DNA of 64,000 nt from Eriocheir sinensis (GCF_024679095.1 NC_066509.1:17004089-17068088); one strand, 5' to 3'; positions 35,133-47,340 are shown, counted from the stretch's first letter. Made by a program: numbers and translations. The notes: generated from the letters alone by a model not told the origin.

Positions 35133-37125
35133 ATTTTTTTTAAACAAAGGAGACAGCTCAAGGGCAACAAAAGGAGTGTAGGAAAAAAAAACGCTTCTCG
35201 CTGTTCCCACAATAGACAAAAGTGGCCAAAATAAGAGTCAATTTCGGGTGACAGGTGTCTTGATACACTCTTCTTGAAAGTGGTTAAGTCATAGACAGGA
35301 GGAAATACAGACGAAGGAAGGCTGTTCCAGAGTTTACCAGTGTAAGGGATGAAAGAGTGAAGATGCTGGTTAACTCTTGCATAAGGCCGGGTTTGGACAG
35401 TATAGGGACGAGCTAGGGTAGAAAATCGAGTGCAGCGGGGCCGCGGGAGGAGGGGAGGCATATATACAGTTAGCAAGTTCAGAAGAGCAGTCAGCATGAA
35501 AATATCGATAGAAGATAGAGAGGCAACATGGCAGCGGAATTTAAGACTGTCAGTATGAGGAGGGGAGTTGATGAGACGAAGAGCTTTTGGGAGACCCCCC
35601 ACATATGTGATGCATACTCCATACGAGGGCGGACAAGGCCCCTGCATATGGACAGCATCTGTGCAGGGGAGAAAAAACTGGCGGAGACGATAAAGAATTG
35701 ACGCCCAACTTCGAGGAAGCTGATTTAGTGAGAGAGGAGATATGGAGTTTCCAGTTGGGATTTTGAGTTAAGGATAGACCGATGATGTTTACTGTAGGAG
35801 AAGGTGACAGCTGAGTGTTGTCGAAGAATAGGAAATAGGTGTTTGGAAGGTTGTGTCGATCGAGTTGATAGATGAAAAAAAATGAATTTTAGAGGCGTTG
35901 AAGGACACCAGGTTCTTTTTGCCCCAATCGGAAATGACAGTAATGACAGGTTAAGCGTTCTGCAGCCTTCAGCCTGGAATCGTATAGTTCCTGTTGGGTT
36001 GGCTTTCTATCAAAAGAAGTTGAGTAATGCAGATTAGAGTCATCGGCGTAGGAATGGATAGGACAGTTCGTTTTTGGAAAGATCACCAAATAAACAACAG
36101 AAAGAGAGTGGGAGATAGGACAGATCCCTGTGGGACACCGCTGTTGATAGGTTAAGGGGAAGAACAGTGACCGTCTACTACAGCAGTGATAGATCGGTCA
36201 GAGAGGAAACTGGAGATAAAGGTACAGATAGAAGGATAGAAACCGTAGGAGGGTAATTTGGAAATCAAAGATTTGTGCCAGACCCTATCAAAGGCTTTTG
36301 ATATGTCTAGCGCAATAGGAAAAGTTTCACCGAAACGGCTAAGAGAGGATGACCAAGAGTTAGTTAGGAAAACAAGAAAATCACCAGTAGAACGCCTTTG
36401 CATAGATGCTTAAGAAACTTCCGGTTAAGGATTAGGCTATTTCAAAAGCTTTAGATTGACAAGAAGGTAAAGCCATTGGACGGTAGTTTGAGGGATTGGA
36501 ACGGTCAGCCTTCTTTGGCACAGGCTGTATGAAGGCGTACTTCCAGCAGGAAGGAAAGGTAGATGTTGACAGGCAGAGGCGAAAGAGTTTGACCAGGCAG
36601 GGTGTCAGCACGGAAGCACAGTTTTTAAGGACAATAGGAGGCACTCCATCAGGTCCATAAGCCTTCTGAGGGTTGAGGCCAGAGAGGGCATAAAACATCA
36701 TTCTTAAGAATCTTAATAACAGGCAAAAAGGAGTCAGAAGGGGGATGAGTAGGAGGAATATGTCCAGAATCACCCAGAGTGGAGTTTTTACAAAAAGTTT
36801 GAGCGAAGAATTCAGCCTTATAGACGAGACGGCGGTGCTGCCGTCAGGGTTAAGGAGAGGAGGGAAAAATGAAGAAGTGAAATTGGAGGAGATATTTTTG
36901 GCTAGGTGCCAGAAGTCTCTGGAAGAATTAGAAAAAGCAAGGTTTTGACATTTCCTATGGATGAAAGAGCTTTTGGTAAGTCGAAGAATAGATTTGGCAT
37001 GATTCCGGGCAGAAATGTAAAGATCATGGTTAGCAGGAGTGCGAAGGCTCTGGTATTTTTTGTGAGCTGCCTCTCGATCTTTGATAGCACGAGAACAAGC
37101 GTGATTAAACCAAGGCTTTTTAGCA
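35133..37125 (-). mobile_element. Family-1 retrotransposon copy e
   Basis: The minus strand runs from CATGCTAAAAAGCCTTGG (AKKPWFNHACSRAIKDREAA) through NSSRDFWHLAKNISS, LNPQKAYGPDGVPPIVLKNC, DISKAFDRVWHKSL, HSYADDSNLHYS and C-terminal LLTVYMPPLLPRPRCTRF to GKLWNSLPSSVFPP. It ends with CCCTTGAGCTGTCTCC and an A-rich tail near 35133. The canonical YADD active site is present, but frameshifts break it. It abuts a CR1-like element at its 5' side. Confidence 0.85.
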
Positions 37126-39260
37126 TGAGTAGAGAACATAAGAACATAAGAACGTAGGAGTCTGCAAGACGCCGGTAGGCGCCTGTACAAGGCAGCTCCT
37201 TTGAACCTAAGCTCCCGTGAATCTAACCCCACCTAATATCGCTGTCCATGAATTTATCTAATCTAACTTTTAAGGTGACAATTGTATTGGCACTCACCAC
37301 ATGACTGCTCAGACTGTTCCACTCATCTACCACTCTGTTAGTAAGCCAATTTTTGCCTATGTCCCTGTTGAATCTGAATTTATCCAGTTTAAACCCATTA
37401 CTACGTGTCCTATTCGATTCTCTTACCAACAGAACCTTATGAATATCCCCCTTATTAAAACCCTTCATCCATTTATGAACCTCGATCATGTCTCCACGCA
37501 CCCTTCGCCTTTCTATTGAATGCAAGTTTAACTGTTTGAGTCTTTTCCTCGTATGGCAAGTTTTTTAACCCTTGAATCATCTTAGTCATCCTCCTCTGCA
37601 CCGATTCTAATATTTTTATATCCAGTCTATAGTAAGGTGACCAGAACTGAACCGCATAATCAACATGAGGTCTAAATAATGCTAAATATAGTTTGAGGAA
37701 GACTTCGGCGCTTCTGTTGCTTACGCTCCTTGAAATAAAACCCAGTATACCCTGTTTGCTCGATTTCTAGCTTGAATGCATTGTGCCTTTGGACGGACAT
37801 CAGAGCTCACTAAGACCCCTAAATCCCTCTCGCACCCAGACCTGCTTATGGGAGTGTCATTTAAGCAATAGTTATGTGGCGGGTTGTTCCTACCATACTT
37901 ATAAAGCAAAGTCTCCGTCTCTGGCTCGTATTAAGAGCCGTAGGACGGACTGATCCGACTCAATTACTCTACCGATCTTGGTATCATCTGCAAACTTACT
38001 GACATCACTACTAATTCCTGTATGTAACTCATTGATATAAATAATAAACAAAAGTGGACCTAATATTGAACCTTGTGGGACCCCACTCATAACACAGCCC
38101 AAGTCAGATCTTTTACCATTGATCTGCACTCTTTGTTTCCTATTGCTAAGCCACGCCTTGACCCTGTTCAAAACTTTACCCTCTACTCCGTGAGCCTGTA
38201 ATTTAAGCAACAGTCGTTGGTGAGGAACTTTGTCAAACGCTTTACTAAAATCAAGATAGATTACATCATAATTTTCATCTCTGTCGACCGCCTCAAATAC
38301 TTTAGTGTAGAAGGACAAGAGATTGGTGAGGCATGACCTACCTTTCGTGACCCATGCTGCAAGTCGTGAATTAAGTTATGTTTCTCTTGATGCTCCCTAA
38401 TGTTCCTGGCCATTATGGACTCCAGAATCTTGCGTATAACCGATGTTAAGCTAATTGGGCAATAGTTGGAAGCAGCTGACCTGTCCCCCTTTTTGAAAAT
38501 CGGCGTCACATTAGCTACTTTCCATAGGCTGGGCACATAACCGGTAGTATTTACCGACATCTTAAAAATGTCGGTTAGTGGGTCACTGAGTACATCCTTG
38601 CATTCCTTTAATACCCTCGGAAATATCTCGTCGGGACCTAGCGACTTGTTCTTCTTAAGCTTATCTATCTCATCCAGGACTACTTGCCTGGTAATGATTA
38701 TATCCCTCAATTTATCGCCATCCCCGCCCTCATATACCTGAACCCTTTCCGGAATAGTCGTTAGATCCTCTTGTGTGAATACTGAAAGGAAGTAGTCGTT
38801 CAACAATGTGCTCATATTTTCGTAATTTTCCACTAGCTAGCCTGTGTTTGCTTTCAGCGGTCCAATTTTCTCCCTTGTTTTTGTTCTATACATCTGAAAG
38901 ATGCCCTTGGAATAACTTTTTGCCTCTTTTGCTATTTTAAACTCATAGTTCATTTTGCTACCCTAGTGCTTTTCTTCTCTAATCTAGATAGTCCTACATA
39001 CTGCGCCCCCTGAGATGTGTTTCACCATTCTTTATTTTCTGATAAATTCCCTTCTTTAACCCTATCTCGTGTTCTAGCCCACGAGTCATCCACTTAGGGT
39101 CATTGTTTTCTTTTCTAAGTGTTCGCTGGGGTATCCGACATGCTGTCCCTGCCCCTCTACTATTACTCTAACTAATTTATTGTGAGTCATTTCTACCTGG
39201 TTCTCCTGGCTCTCCAACCCACAGTTCTGGCCCTCATGAATCCCTATATTTTCCCAGTTT
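37126..39260 (-). mobile_element. CR1-like retrotransposon, 5'-truncated
   Basis: The minus-strand translation shows SLGPDEIFPRVLKECKDVL, ANVTPIFKKGDRSA, VIYLDFSKAFDKVPHQRL, MSGVPQGSILGPLLF, KFADDTKIGR, RDLGVLVSSDVRPK and RGDMIEVHKWMKGFNKGD, ending SDIRWG and a short 3' UTR with about two TTCTTATG units. Frameshifts and stops separate the blocks. The 5' end is lost against the hAT remnant near 39260. Confidence 0.85.
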
Positions 39261-39719
39261 ACCTTTCCAAGATGTCTTCGAAGCCCCTCTGCGGGAGGAA
39301 TTTGACTCCCGTTTCGCAGCAGGACGCTGGCTGCGGACTTCAAACTTTTCACCGCCCCCTTTGACTTCCCCGTGGACGACGCCCCTGCCCACCTGCAGAT
39401 GGAGTTGGTGGAGCTGCAGTGCAACGATGAACTGAAGGCGAAGTTCCGCACCTCTTCTCCGCTGTCCTTCTTCCGTGACCTCGTCCTCCCTTCTAGCAAT
39501 TTTCCAAAATACATTGGGCGTGTTCAACGCATCGTGGCCACGTTTGGTAGCACCTACTGTTGCGAACAGCTCTTCTCCAAAATGAAGTACACGAAGTCTC
39601 ACCTTCGCTCCCAACTCTCGGACCTCCACCTCAACGACATTCTTCTGTTGTCTACCTTATCCATCGAGCCAGACATTGAAACACTTATTCATGGCAAGCA
39701 GCACCAGCCGTCTCACTGA
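39240..39719 (+). pseudogene. hAT transposase C-terminal remnant (GTF2IRD2-like)
   Basis: APLREEFDSRFA, after a frameshift DFPVDDAPAHLQMELVELQC, then FGSTYCCEQLFSKMKYTKSH and LRSQLSDLHLNDILLL lead to a stop at 39717-39719. This is the hAT C-terminal dimerisation domain in the form seen in GTF2I-repeat-domain-2-like, Charlie-type proteins. An AATAAA at about 39734 follows. Only the C-terminus survives. Confidence 0.75.
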
Positions 39720-39800
39720 TTTGTACGTTTTTTCAATAAAATTCTTGTATAATGTATTGTATAATTGGGGATTTCGTTCGTGCTCCCGTCTCGCTGTTTC

Positions 39801-40182
39801 TTGTGCGTCTAATTGTTTATCTCTTGTTACTTGTTTATCTTCTACTGTCCGTCCACGTCCCCCACCAATTGTTGGTGGTAGCGAGTGTTCTAAGTGCTAA
39901 TTGGTTCACGGATAGAGAAAATCATATCCGCCAGGGTTACTTTATTATTCAGTGAAAACATACCAGGTCGTTACAAGGTAAGGACAAAGATAGGATAGGT
40001 GTTTGTTTGTGTATGTGTTTAGAGGAGGTGTGAATGTTGGAGATGAAGTGTGAAGGCACCCTGACCATTAGGGTTGTCTAGTGATATATGTGGAACAATG
40101 TCCGTACGAGTGGACGACAAGAGGACGTGGACGGACAGTAGAAGATAAACAAGTAACAAGAGATAAACAATTAGACGCACAA
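39801..40182. repeat. 60-bp perfect inverted repeat with 262-bp spacer
   Basis: Bases 39801-39860 are exactly the reverse complement of 40123-40182. Weaker similarity (TTCGTTCGT and GTCTCG words) extends outward on both sides to about 39770 and 40215. It lies between two unrelated hAT transposase remnants. It is probably the terminal region of a non-autonomous DNA transposon. Confidence 0.85.
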
Positions 40183-40259
40183 ATTTATCACATCCCGAGA
40201 CATTCTACGAACGAAAACATTGAACCTCATTCTTAAAATCGTATTTACAAGTACATTAT

Positions 40260-41318
40260 GTAAGTTATGTAACAGTTTTACATTGATGTCAAAGAAGTCA
40301 AACTCGCCCTCCAGACGCTGAACGAGGTGTACAACTTCATCCATTCCAGCAACATGCGGACGCTTCGGTTTACCAAACTCGTGAAGCTATCCTCAGCCAA
40401 GCGGGAAAAGCTGGTGCCCCTGTGCCCCACCAGATGGGTCGAGCGGCACGATGCTGTCCTCGTGTTCATCGAGTTTCTGCCTCTCATCGCTATTTTTCTG
40501 GAGGATGAGATGAAGTTGGATGCGAACGCCGGACTCCTACTCGCTGCAATTCGGGACCCCCGCTTTCTCGTTGGGTTGGTTGTGGCCGAGTCCGTTTTGG
40601 CACACACGCTTCAGCCAAGCAGAATCCTACAGAAAAAGGAAGGTGACCTGGTATGTGCGTACGCACTGATTCGTGAAATTGGTACTCTATTCGCCAAATT
40701 TAGAGAAGATGCCGAGGTGTACTTCCACGCTGTGTTCGTGAAAGCCAAAGATCTTCTAGTCGAAGTGGGCTCAGCTCACGATGACGTCCCTATTCCCAGA
40801 GTCTGTGCACGACAGACACAACGCGCGAATGTCCCAGCGGCATCTGCTGAGGAGTACTATCGGCGCTCGGTGTATATTCCGTTCGTTGACCATGTGGTCG
40901 CTGAGTTGAAGAGCAGATTTGATGATGACACTGTGCCCGTTGCTCTCCAATTGAAGGAGCTGCTCAGGGGCTCAAAAGCAAACGTGGATGCTGTTCTTAA
41001 AGCCACTAAACTCTACGAAAATGACGTTGAGTCACTTTTGCTCGTGCAGACGGAAACACATCGGTGGACATGGAATCTGTCAAGAAAGCAAAGGAATAGA
41101 GGCCCGTATGGAACATCGCGAAGCTCCTTACCATCCTACTGACCCTGCCAGTCTCAAATGCAGAAGCCGAACGATCGTTCTCAGCCCTGAAACGCCTGCA
41201 GACATACTTGAGGAGCACCATAGGTCAGGATCTCCATAACGATGTACATGTTCCTGTTGATCGTGTGATCAACAAGTTTGCGGAAAGGAACCCTTTGCTT
41301 AGGATGCAGTGTGATTAA
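40260..41318 (+). pseudogene. hAT transposase remnant (ZMYM1/52K repressor-like)
   Basis: A long frame reads LNEVYNFIHSSNMRTLRF, the signature CPTRWVERHDAVLVFIEF and AEEYYRRSVYIPFVDHVVAE. A frameshift near 41045 and a TAG near 41099 precede AKLLTILLTLPVSNAEAERS, FSALKRLQTYLRST and VINKFAERNPLL with a TAA at 41318. The RW block and the AERSFSALKRLKT-type dimerisation region are typical of hAT proteins annotated as zinc-finger MYM type 1-like. The N-terminal catalytic part is missing. Confidence 0.8.
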
Positions 41319-41332
41319 TCCTTTCAGTGTAA

Positions 41333-41337
<5 letters not shown>

Positions 41338-41402
<65 letters not shown>
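41338..41402. repeat. (TA)n microsatellite
   Basis: About 32 TA units just after the hAT remnant's stop codon. Confidence 0.95.
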
Positions 41403-41407
<5 letters not shown>

Positions 41408-41639
41408 GGCATCTGGTAAAGTCTATTCTTTTTTTTTAAAATTATAAAAAATAAAAATTCTCACATTGTAAGGTCAGTTTTTTTCTTTCTTCAAAAAAAA
41501 GCTCTCTCATTTGAATCAAGAGAAAACACTGGGCACCTAGAGGCTAGAGCAGATGGTTTATGCCATTCATTTAGGTCAGGTCCATTATTTTATTATAATA
41601 TAAGAATCCCGTGAGTGGAGAAACGGTAATGCTAATGCT

Positions 41640-41698
41640 CGTTAAACAACCGAAAATTCTGCCGTCGGGCCCCCCCCAAGCTTTGTTCCTAGATCCGC
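41640..41698. mobile_element. Right terminus of a GGATCC-type hAT element
   Basis: GTCGGGCCCCCCCCAAGC, then CTAGATCCGCGCCTGG, resembles the right terminus at 17301-17338 (TTGGCCCCCCCCAAAAC, CTGGATCCGCCCTTG). It lies about 320 bp past the hAT transposase remnant and may be its end. The left end was not found. Confidence 0.5.
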
Positions 41699-41857
41699 GC
41701 CTGGAGATAATGTAAGTGTCTATGGAGGTGCAAGACAGAGGAAATGGCAGCTGAGTGGGGTGATAGTTATACTATCACCATCTACATAGGGAAAGGATAA
41801 ACATCCTGTGGCAAATATCAAGGAGTGAGATTGCTGAAACATGGGATGAAACTGAGG

Positions 41858-42194
41858 GAGAAGGTATTGGAGGAGAGCTTGACGAAGTTGGTTATGATTG
41901 ATGAATGTCAATTTGGATTCCAGAAAGGAAAGTCAAGAACAGATGCGATATTTATTATGAGGCAAGTAGCTACAGGAGAAATATGTTGAGAAAAAGAGAA
42001 GGCATATTCATGTTTTTGTCAATTTGGAGAAGGTGTTTGACAGAGTCTCAAGAGAAGTGATTACATGGGCATTAAGGAGACAGAAAGTGCTGGAGAGATT
42101 GATTACTTTGGTGATGATGATGTGAACACAAGGCTGGAGCAGGAACACCAAATGGATTTGAGATAGGGGTGGGGGTTCATCTGGGGTTGGCCCT
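41858..42194 (+). mobile_element. Endonuclease-RT retroelement, part 1 (split)
   Basis: QFGFQKGKSRTDAIFIMRQV, VFVNLEKVFDRVSREVITWALRRQKVLE (across frame changes) and FEIGVGVHLGLAL are RT blocks of the widespread KSTTDAIFILRQ/VDLEKAFDRVPRE type. The sequence stops at the position of SALSPLLF. Its clade (RTE-like or other) is not certain. Confidence 0.65.
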
Positions 42195-44038
42195 GAGCTC
42201 CTGATGTTAAGTGGCGTGCTCATCGTAGAAAGTGACATTTTACGCACAATTAAAAAGATTGAAGTAAGCAAAGCTCCTGGTCCAGACAAAATTACCCCGA
42301 GGGTCTTGAAAGAAATCAAACATCAAATTTGTAAACCGCTCTCCATCATATTCAATAAATCTTTAACAGCTGGAAAAGTTCTGTCGGATTGGAAACTTGC
42401 AAATGTCACACCAATTTTCAAAAAACGGGACAAGTCTCATCCAGGAAATTATCGACCAATTAGCCTGACATCGATTGTTTGTAAGTTAATGGAGACTATT
42501 ATTCGTGACAATATGGTGAAATTCTTCAAAGATAATAATATAATAAATAATTCGCAACATGGCTTCCGTAGTAAACGTTCGTGTTTAACTAACTTAATTG
42601 ATTTTTTTCATTATATTTTTGAGGTGTTTGATGAAAGCAGATCAGTAGATATCATATATCTGGATTTTCAAAAGGCATTTGATAAGGTCCCCCACCAACG
42701 ATTGCTCAGCAAACTATTGGCGCATGGTATCTCGGGTAACATTCACAATTGGCTTGTGGACTGGCTCTCTGAGCGGAAACAGAGTAGTTCTAAACGGTGT
42801 TACATCTAACTGGCTCAATGTCAGAAGCGGCATTCCTCAACGATCAGTGCTTGGCCCCATGCTCTTCTTAATTTATGTTAATGATATCGATGATGGGCTA
42901 ACTTGCAAAGTATCAAAATTTGCTGATGACACAAAAATTGCTAGTAAAGTAACTGTGACACTTGACGAAGAAGCTTTACAATCAGATCTAGATCGACTTG
43001 CACGTTGGGCCAATCAATGGCAAATGAAATTTAACGTTGACAAATGTAAAGTGTTGCACATCGGAAAAAATAACAATCGCGTTCGGTCCGTAATGAATGG
43101 CCAACAACTTTCTGCAGCAAGTAAAGAAAAGGATCTTGGAATCACTATATCAAGCAATTTAAAGCTTGGTCAGCATTGTTCAGAGGTAGTTAAAACTGCA
43201 AACAAATTGGTTGGCTTCATCGGCCGAGTCTTTAATAATAAATCGGAAAAAGTAATATTAAAACTGTATAATTCGTTGGTTTGACCCTGTCTAGAGCACT
43301 GTGTACAGTTTTGGTCTCCCTATTACAGAAAAGACATAGAAAAGTTGGAATGGGTTCAACGAAGAGTAACAAAGATGATTCCTAGGTTGAGAAATTTATC
43401 ATATGAACAAAGGCTTAAAGAAGTAAATTTATTCAGCCTATCAAAATGAAGAATGCGAGGCGATCTAATAGAAGTGTTTAAAATGTTTAAAGGATTCAGT
43501 GATATTAATGCGGAAGATTACTTTAAAATTGATCGATCAAATAGAACAAGAAGAAATCACAATTTGAAGATAAGTGGTAAAAGATTCTCGTTGCACGAAG
43601 CTAAACACTTCTTCAATCGAGTTGTTAATGTTTGGAACTCTCTACCCTGTGATGTCGTTGATAGTACACCAGTTGCGGCCTTCAAGAATAGATTAGACAA
43701 GTATTTTGAATCCAACCAGCAACTAAGATATTACTCATTGTCGTAATAACGTTAAGTTCTTTCAAATACTGGTGTCGTCTGCTTTTATCGCCCAGTTAGT
43801 GGCAGCAGTAATGGTAGTTCTTTCCTCTTTCCTACATAATTTCCATGCTGCATGGTTCTTTTTCCTTTCCTGCCAGCTTTGGCTGGAGGGATGGTGGGGG
43901 GGGGAGGAGCCTTCGCCTTTGCTGTCCTTCATCTTCCACCTTTGATTAGATTGTTAGTGTAGCTTGTCACAAACAGCCTCGTAAGGACCAGCAGGTCTGC
44001 TGTTGTTTGTTCTTCCTTTGTGTTCCTTTGTGTTCCTA
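42195..44038 (+). mobile_element. CR1-like retrotransposon, 5'-truncated, inserted in another retroelement
   Basis: The RT runs from VSKAPGPDKITPRVLKEI through NVTPIFKKRDKS, NYRPISLTSIV, QHGFRSKRSCLTNL, YLDFQKAFDKVPHQRL, a frameshift near 42785, SGIPQRSVLGPMLF, KFADDTKIAS and ending NRLDKYFESN. Damage includes that frameshift and in-frame stops near 43284 and 43449. The 3' end has about two TTCCTTTGTG units at about 44012-44036. Sequence of the host element resumes immediately. Confidence 0.85.
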
Positions 44039-44255
44039 TTGTTTGTGGTGGTGAAGGAGGAGGCAACATGAGAAGAGAGGAGGCTTGTGGAAATTGTTGT
44101 ATGCTGATGATCTGGTGATAAATGCAGAGAGCAGGGAAGATGCAACTGAGAGGTTTGGAAGATGTAAGACTGGGATGGGGAGGAAAGGACTGAAGATTAC
44201 CATGGGAAAAACTAAGGTGATGGTAACAGGGAGAGCCCCTGGAGTGAGGTTAACC
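44039..44255 (+). mobile_element. Endonuclease-RT retroelement, part 2 (active-site segment)
   Basis: LWKLLYADDLVINAESREDA, then GRKGLKITMGKTKVMVTG, contains the RT tetrad YADD and continues the element interrupted at 42194. It is broken again near 44255. Confidence 0.7.
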
Positions 44256-45268
44256 TTTTTGACCTGGACATAAAAGATGGGATCAAAAGTAAATGAGATT
44301 TATTGAACTGATTTCCTCTTCCACACATACAGTATGTTAGCACCCAAAATATGTAAAACAATATATCAATGCAAAGGTAAGAAAATGATCTTTCACATGA
44401 CACAGGCAAAATTTGGGAATACTACATTAGTGGGTAAACATAAACTAAATCATTTTACTGAGTAAACTTGTAGAACAAAAAGCAGTTATTTGTATGAGAT
44501 GTGTTAAAATAAATATATAGGCACTTTTCCTGACATTACTGATGAAACTCAGGTGTAGTAACTAAATTCCTAGTGATGAGCTTCTTTACATACTCGATAG
44601 GTGGGTGAATAAGTCCCATATGCCCTTTAAATGGCACCATATTATCTCCATCACCAAGTGTCAGCCACACGCCACCAGCTACACAGCTACACCAACACTG
44701 TCACTGTCGTCACCAAGACCACCCATATCACTCACTTCCTCCTCAGGATCATCACTTGTGTATTACGATTTATCATTGTCAGTCATTGGTCTGATAATAA
44801 TCTCAATAATAATCATCATCAAACTCCTACTCATCTGTTTGGTCACTATGTGCAATAGCAGCCATCTTTGCTCCTCTCAGCCGACTCTTTTCAGCACTGC
44901 TTGCTGCACTCTGCTTCACTGTCATCTCTCATTATTACACTAAATGTTTCTGAAGCCTTTATATATCTCAAAGGATATATAATTAATTAGTATTTTCCTA
45001 CGAAACCCCGTAAATAGAATGAAATGTGAAATATTACATTATGCCGCATCACTGCCACCACCATGCTGCCACCACACTGGCTCAGTAATATATAAATAAA
45101 TCCTAATTTTCTGATTGGCTGGGTGTCAAAGATGGTGGAAATCTGTTGGCCAATGACGTAGTTGGAATCTGGAGGCCAGCTTGAAACAAGCATGAATTTT
45201 TAACTGAGCCATGACGTAGCCTGCCTGCCAAACCATGTTCATGGCCTCATGTGCCCTAAGGATTAGAG
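44256..45268. other. Probable insertion within the endonuclease-RT element
   Basis: The host element stops near 44255 and resumes near 45269, so this 1.0-kb block is likely inserted DNA. I could not find terminal repeats or coding matches in it. Confidence 0.35.
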
Positions 45269-46145
45269 ACAGGAAGTTACCTATGTAGTTGCTGTGGAAG
45301 TGGAGTGGGTATGCACTCCATCCTGTGCATGAGATGTGGGAAGTGGTGCCACAAAAGATGTTCAGGGCTGAGGAATGTAGATCAAGCTGGGGTGAATTAC
45401 AGGTGCCCAGTGTGTGAGAGGGGACAGGGAACAGAGAAGGGAAGAAAAGACAATGGAGGTAGAAAGAGGTAGTCTTCAAGTGATGGACCAGTTCTGCTAT
45501 TTAGGAGAGATGTCTTCATGTGAGAATGTAGTAGATACAGCAGTGAGAAAAAGAATAGCAGCTGCGTGGGGAAAATGGAGAGAGATAGCAAGCCTGCTGG
45601 TCAACAGAAAAATACCATTAGGAACAGGGTAAATATAACATATACTGTGCATGTGAGAGGCTGGTGTTGTTATATGGAGCAGACATATGGCCAACAAATA
45701 AAGGGTTGGAAAGGACGACAAGCAGTGACTGCAGAATGCAGAAATACTTTGGGCATGTGAGATGGGAATGTAGGGTATCGAACGAGGAGGTGATGAGAAT
45801 GTGTGGTGTGAATGACATGTTGAGTGTGCTGAGGAGGCAAAGGTTGAAATGGTATGGGTACACTATGAGGAGGGAGGAAGGCCATGTACTCGGAAGAGCT
45901 GTGGTGGTAAAGGAAGAAGGGAGGAGACCAGGTAGAAGACCAAAGAAGACCTGGAGATGGTGTGTGGAGGAAGACATGAAAAGGCTGAACATCATGGAGG
46001 AGAGTATACAATCATCAAGAGGGGAAGAGACTCATAGCCCATCCAACCCCATATGGGAAAATAAGGATGGTACACAAGATGTGATGTGTCAAGAGGGGAA
46101 GGAGAAAATAATGGATATGTGTATGAGTTTTAGTATGGGTGTATA
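45269..46145 (+). mobile_element. Endonuclease-RT retroelement, part 3 (Cys-rich C-terminal domain)
   Basis: Translation gives GSYLCSCCGSGVGMHSILCM, RCGKWCHKRCSGLRNV, LQVMDQFCYLGEM, then a C-terminal VLRRQRLKWYGYTMRREEGH and RPKKTWRWCVEEDMKRLNI. This is the zinc-binding tail typical of the element. Frameshifts are frequent. Confidence 0.65.
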
Positions 46146-46207
46146 AGCAAAGATTTTTATTTATTTATCTATTATCTTTTTATTTTTTTTATTTGCTGCC
46201 TATAGCA

Positions 46208-46537
46208 CAGGACTACTCAACTATTATGAGCAAAGGTCCAGTTAAACAAGTTCAAATGTATGCAGAGGTCCAGATAAATACTGTAGCTGGACCCTAGGGC
46301 ACAGGAGTAGAAAAAATATAATCAAATAACATGAAGGTCCTGGTGACGGATTCTTGCAAGTGTATTCCCTGGACTGACTGCATGGCCTACAGACAGTTTA
46401 GGAAATACACATGCAAGAATTCATCATCAGGACTTTCATGTTATTTAATTATATTTTCTACTCCTGGAGCCTGGGCTCCAGCTACAACACTCAGCCAGTC
46501 CGGATTCGGACTACGGGCCGGCGGTTGAGTAGCCTTG
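46208..46537. mobile_element. hAT-type fold-back MITE with 8-bp duplication
   Basis: CTATAGCA occurs at 46200-46207 and 46538-46545. The element starts CAGGACTACTCAAC and ends in the inverse of CAAGGCTACTCAAC. Most of each half pairs with the other. For example, GGAGTAGAAAAAATATAATC at about 46305 faces GATTAT/TTTTCTACTCC-type sequence at about 46450-46470. The loop is about 46370-46405. There is no coding sequence. Confidence 0.85.
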
Positions 46538-46699
46538 CTATAGCATCAGTAGACTCTCTTGAGGAGCCTCTTGCATGACCCCAACTTTGTGGCACAAGCA
46601 AATTTAATCTACTGTGGCTGCTGTGATATATGACTTGCTTGGCCCATGGTGCTCCACGTGAACAAAGTAACTGAAGTTAGGGTTTATTGAAGATCTGGA

Positions 46700-46830
46700 C
46701 AGCATGTGGGTAATCTTCTGCTACTTGGTGACGGTTGAAAATTGTCTGTGTCCTTCAGTGGAATTCGAACCTAGGTCTTCAGGTTCACCATGCCTGCAAC
46801 CACTTAGCCACTGCCTCCCTCAGATTGTTG
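46700..46830 (-). mobile_element. tRNA-like SINE head
   Basis: The minus strand reads GAGGCAGTGGCTAAGTGGTT (A box) and TAGGTTCGAATTCC (B box) with tRNA-like spacing. The body is short or not recognisable. Confidence 0.55.
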
Positions 46831-47340
46831 TGGAGTGGTTGAGATGGTTTAGTCATGTGATGATAAGAAAATATTTAGTTAATAGTGTATAGGGGAAGAA
46901 TTGAGGGAGAGATAACCTGGGTAAATGGAGCATGTGTGAGGCCAGTGATGCTATATGGAGCAGAGACATATCCACCAAATAGAGTTGGATAGGATGACAA
47001 GAAGCAGAGAATGCAGAATGATGAAATACATGGGGCATGTGAGATAGGAAGATAGGGTATCAAACGAGGAGGTGATGAGAATGTGTAGTGTAGAGGATGT
47101 GTTGAGTGTGCTAAGGGGGCAAAGGTTGAGATGGTATGGGCATGTCATGGGGAGGGAGAGTGGCCATGTACTCAGAAAAGCTGTGTTGGTACAGATAGAA
47201 GGGAGAAGACCAGCTGGAAGACCAAAGAAGACCTGGAGACGGCATGTGGAAGAAGACATGAGAAGGATGAATATCAGGGAGGAGAGAGTACATGATTGTC
47301 AACAGTGGGAGAGACTCATAACCTGTCCAATCCCATAAGG
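46826..47340 (+). mobile_element. Second copy of the endonuclease-RT element's 3' coding end
   Basis: VLRGQRLRWYGHVMGRESGH and RPKKTWRRHVEEDMRRMNIR closely parallel 45790-46000. It is either an independent insertion or a local duplication separated by the hAT MITE and the SINE head. Confidence 0.65.
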
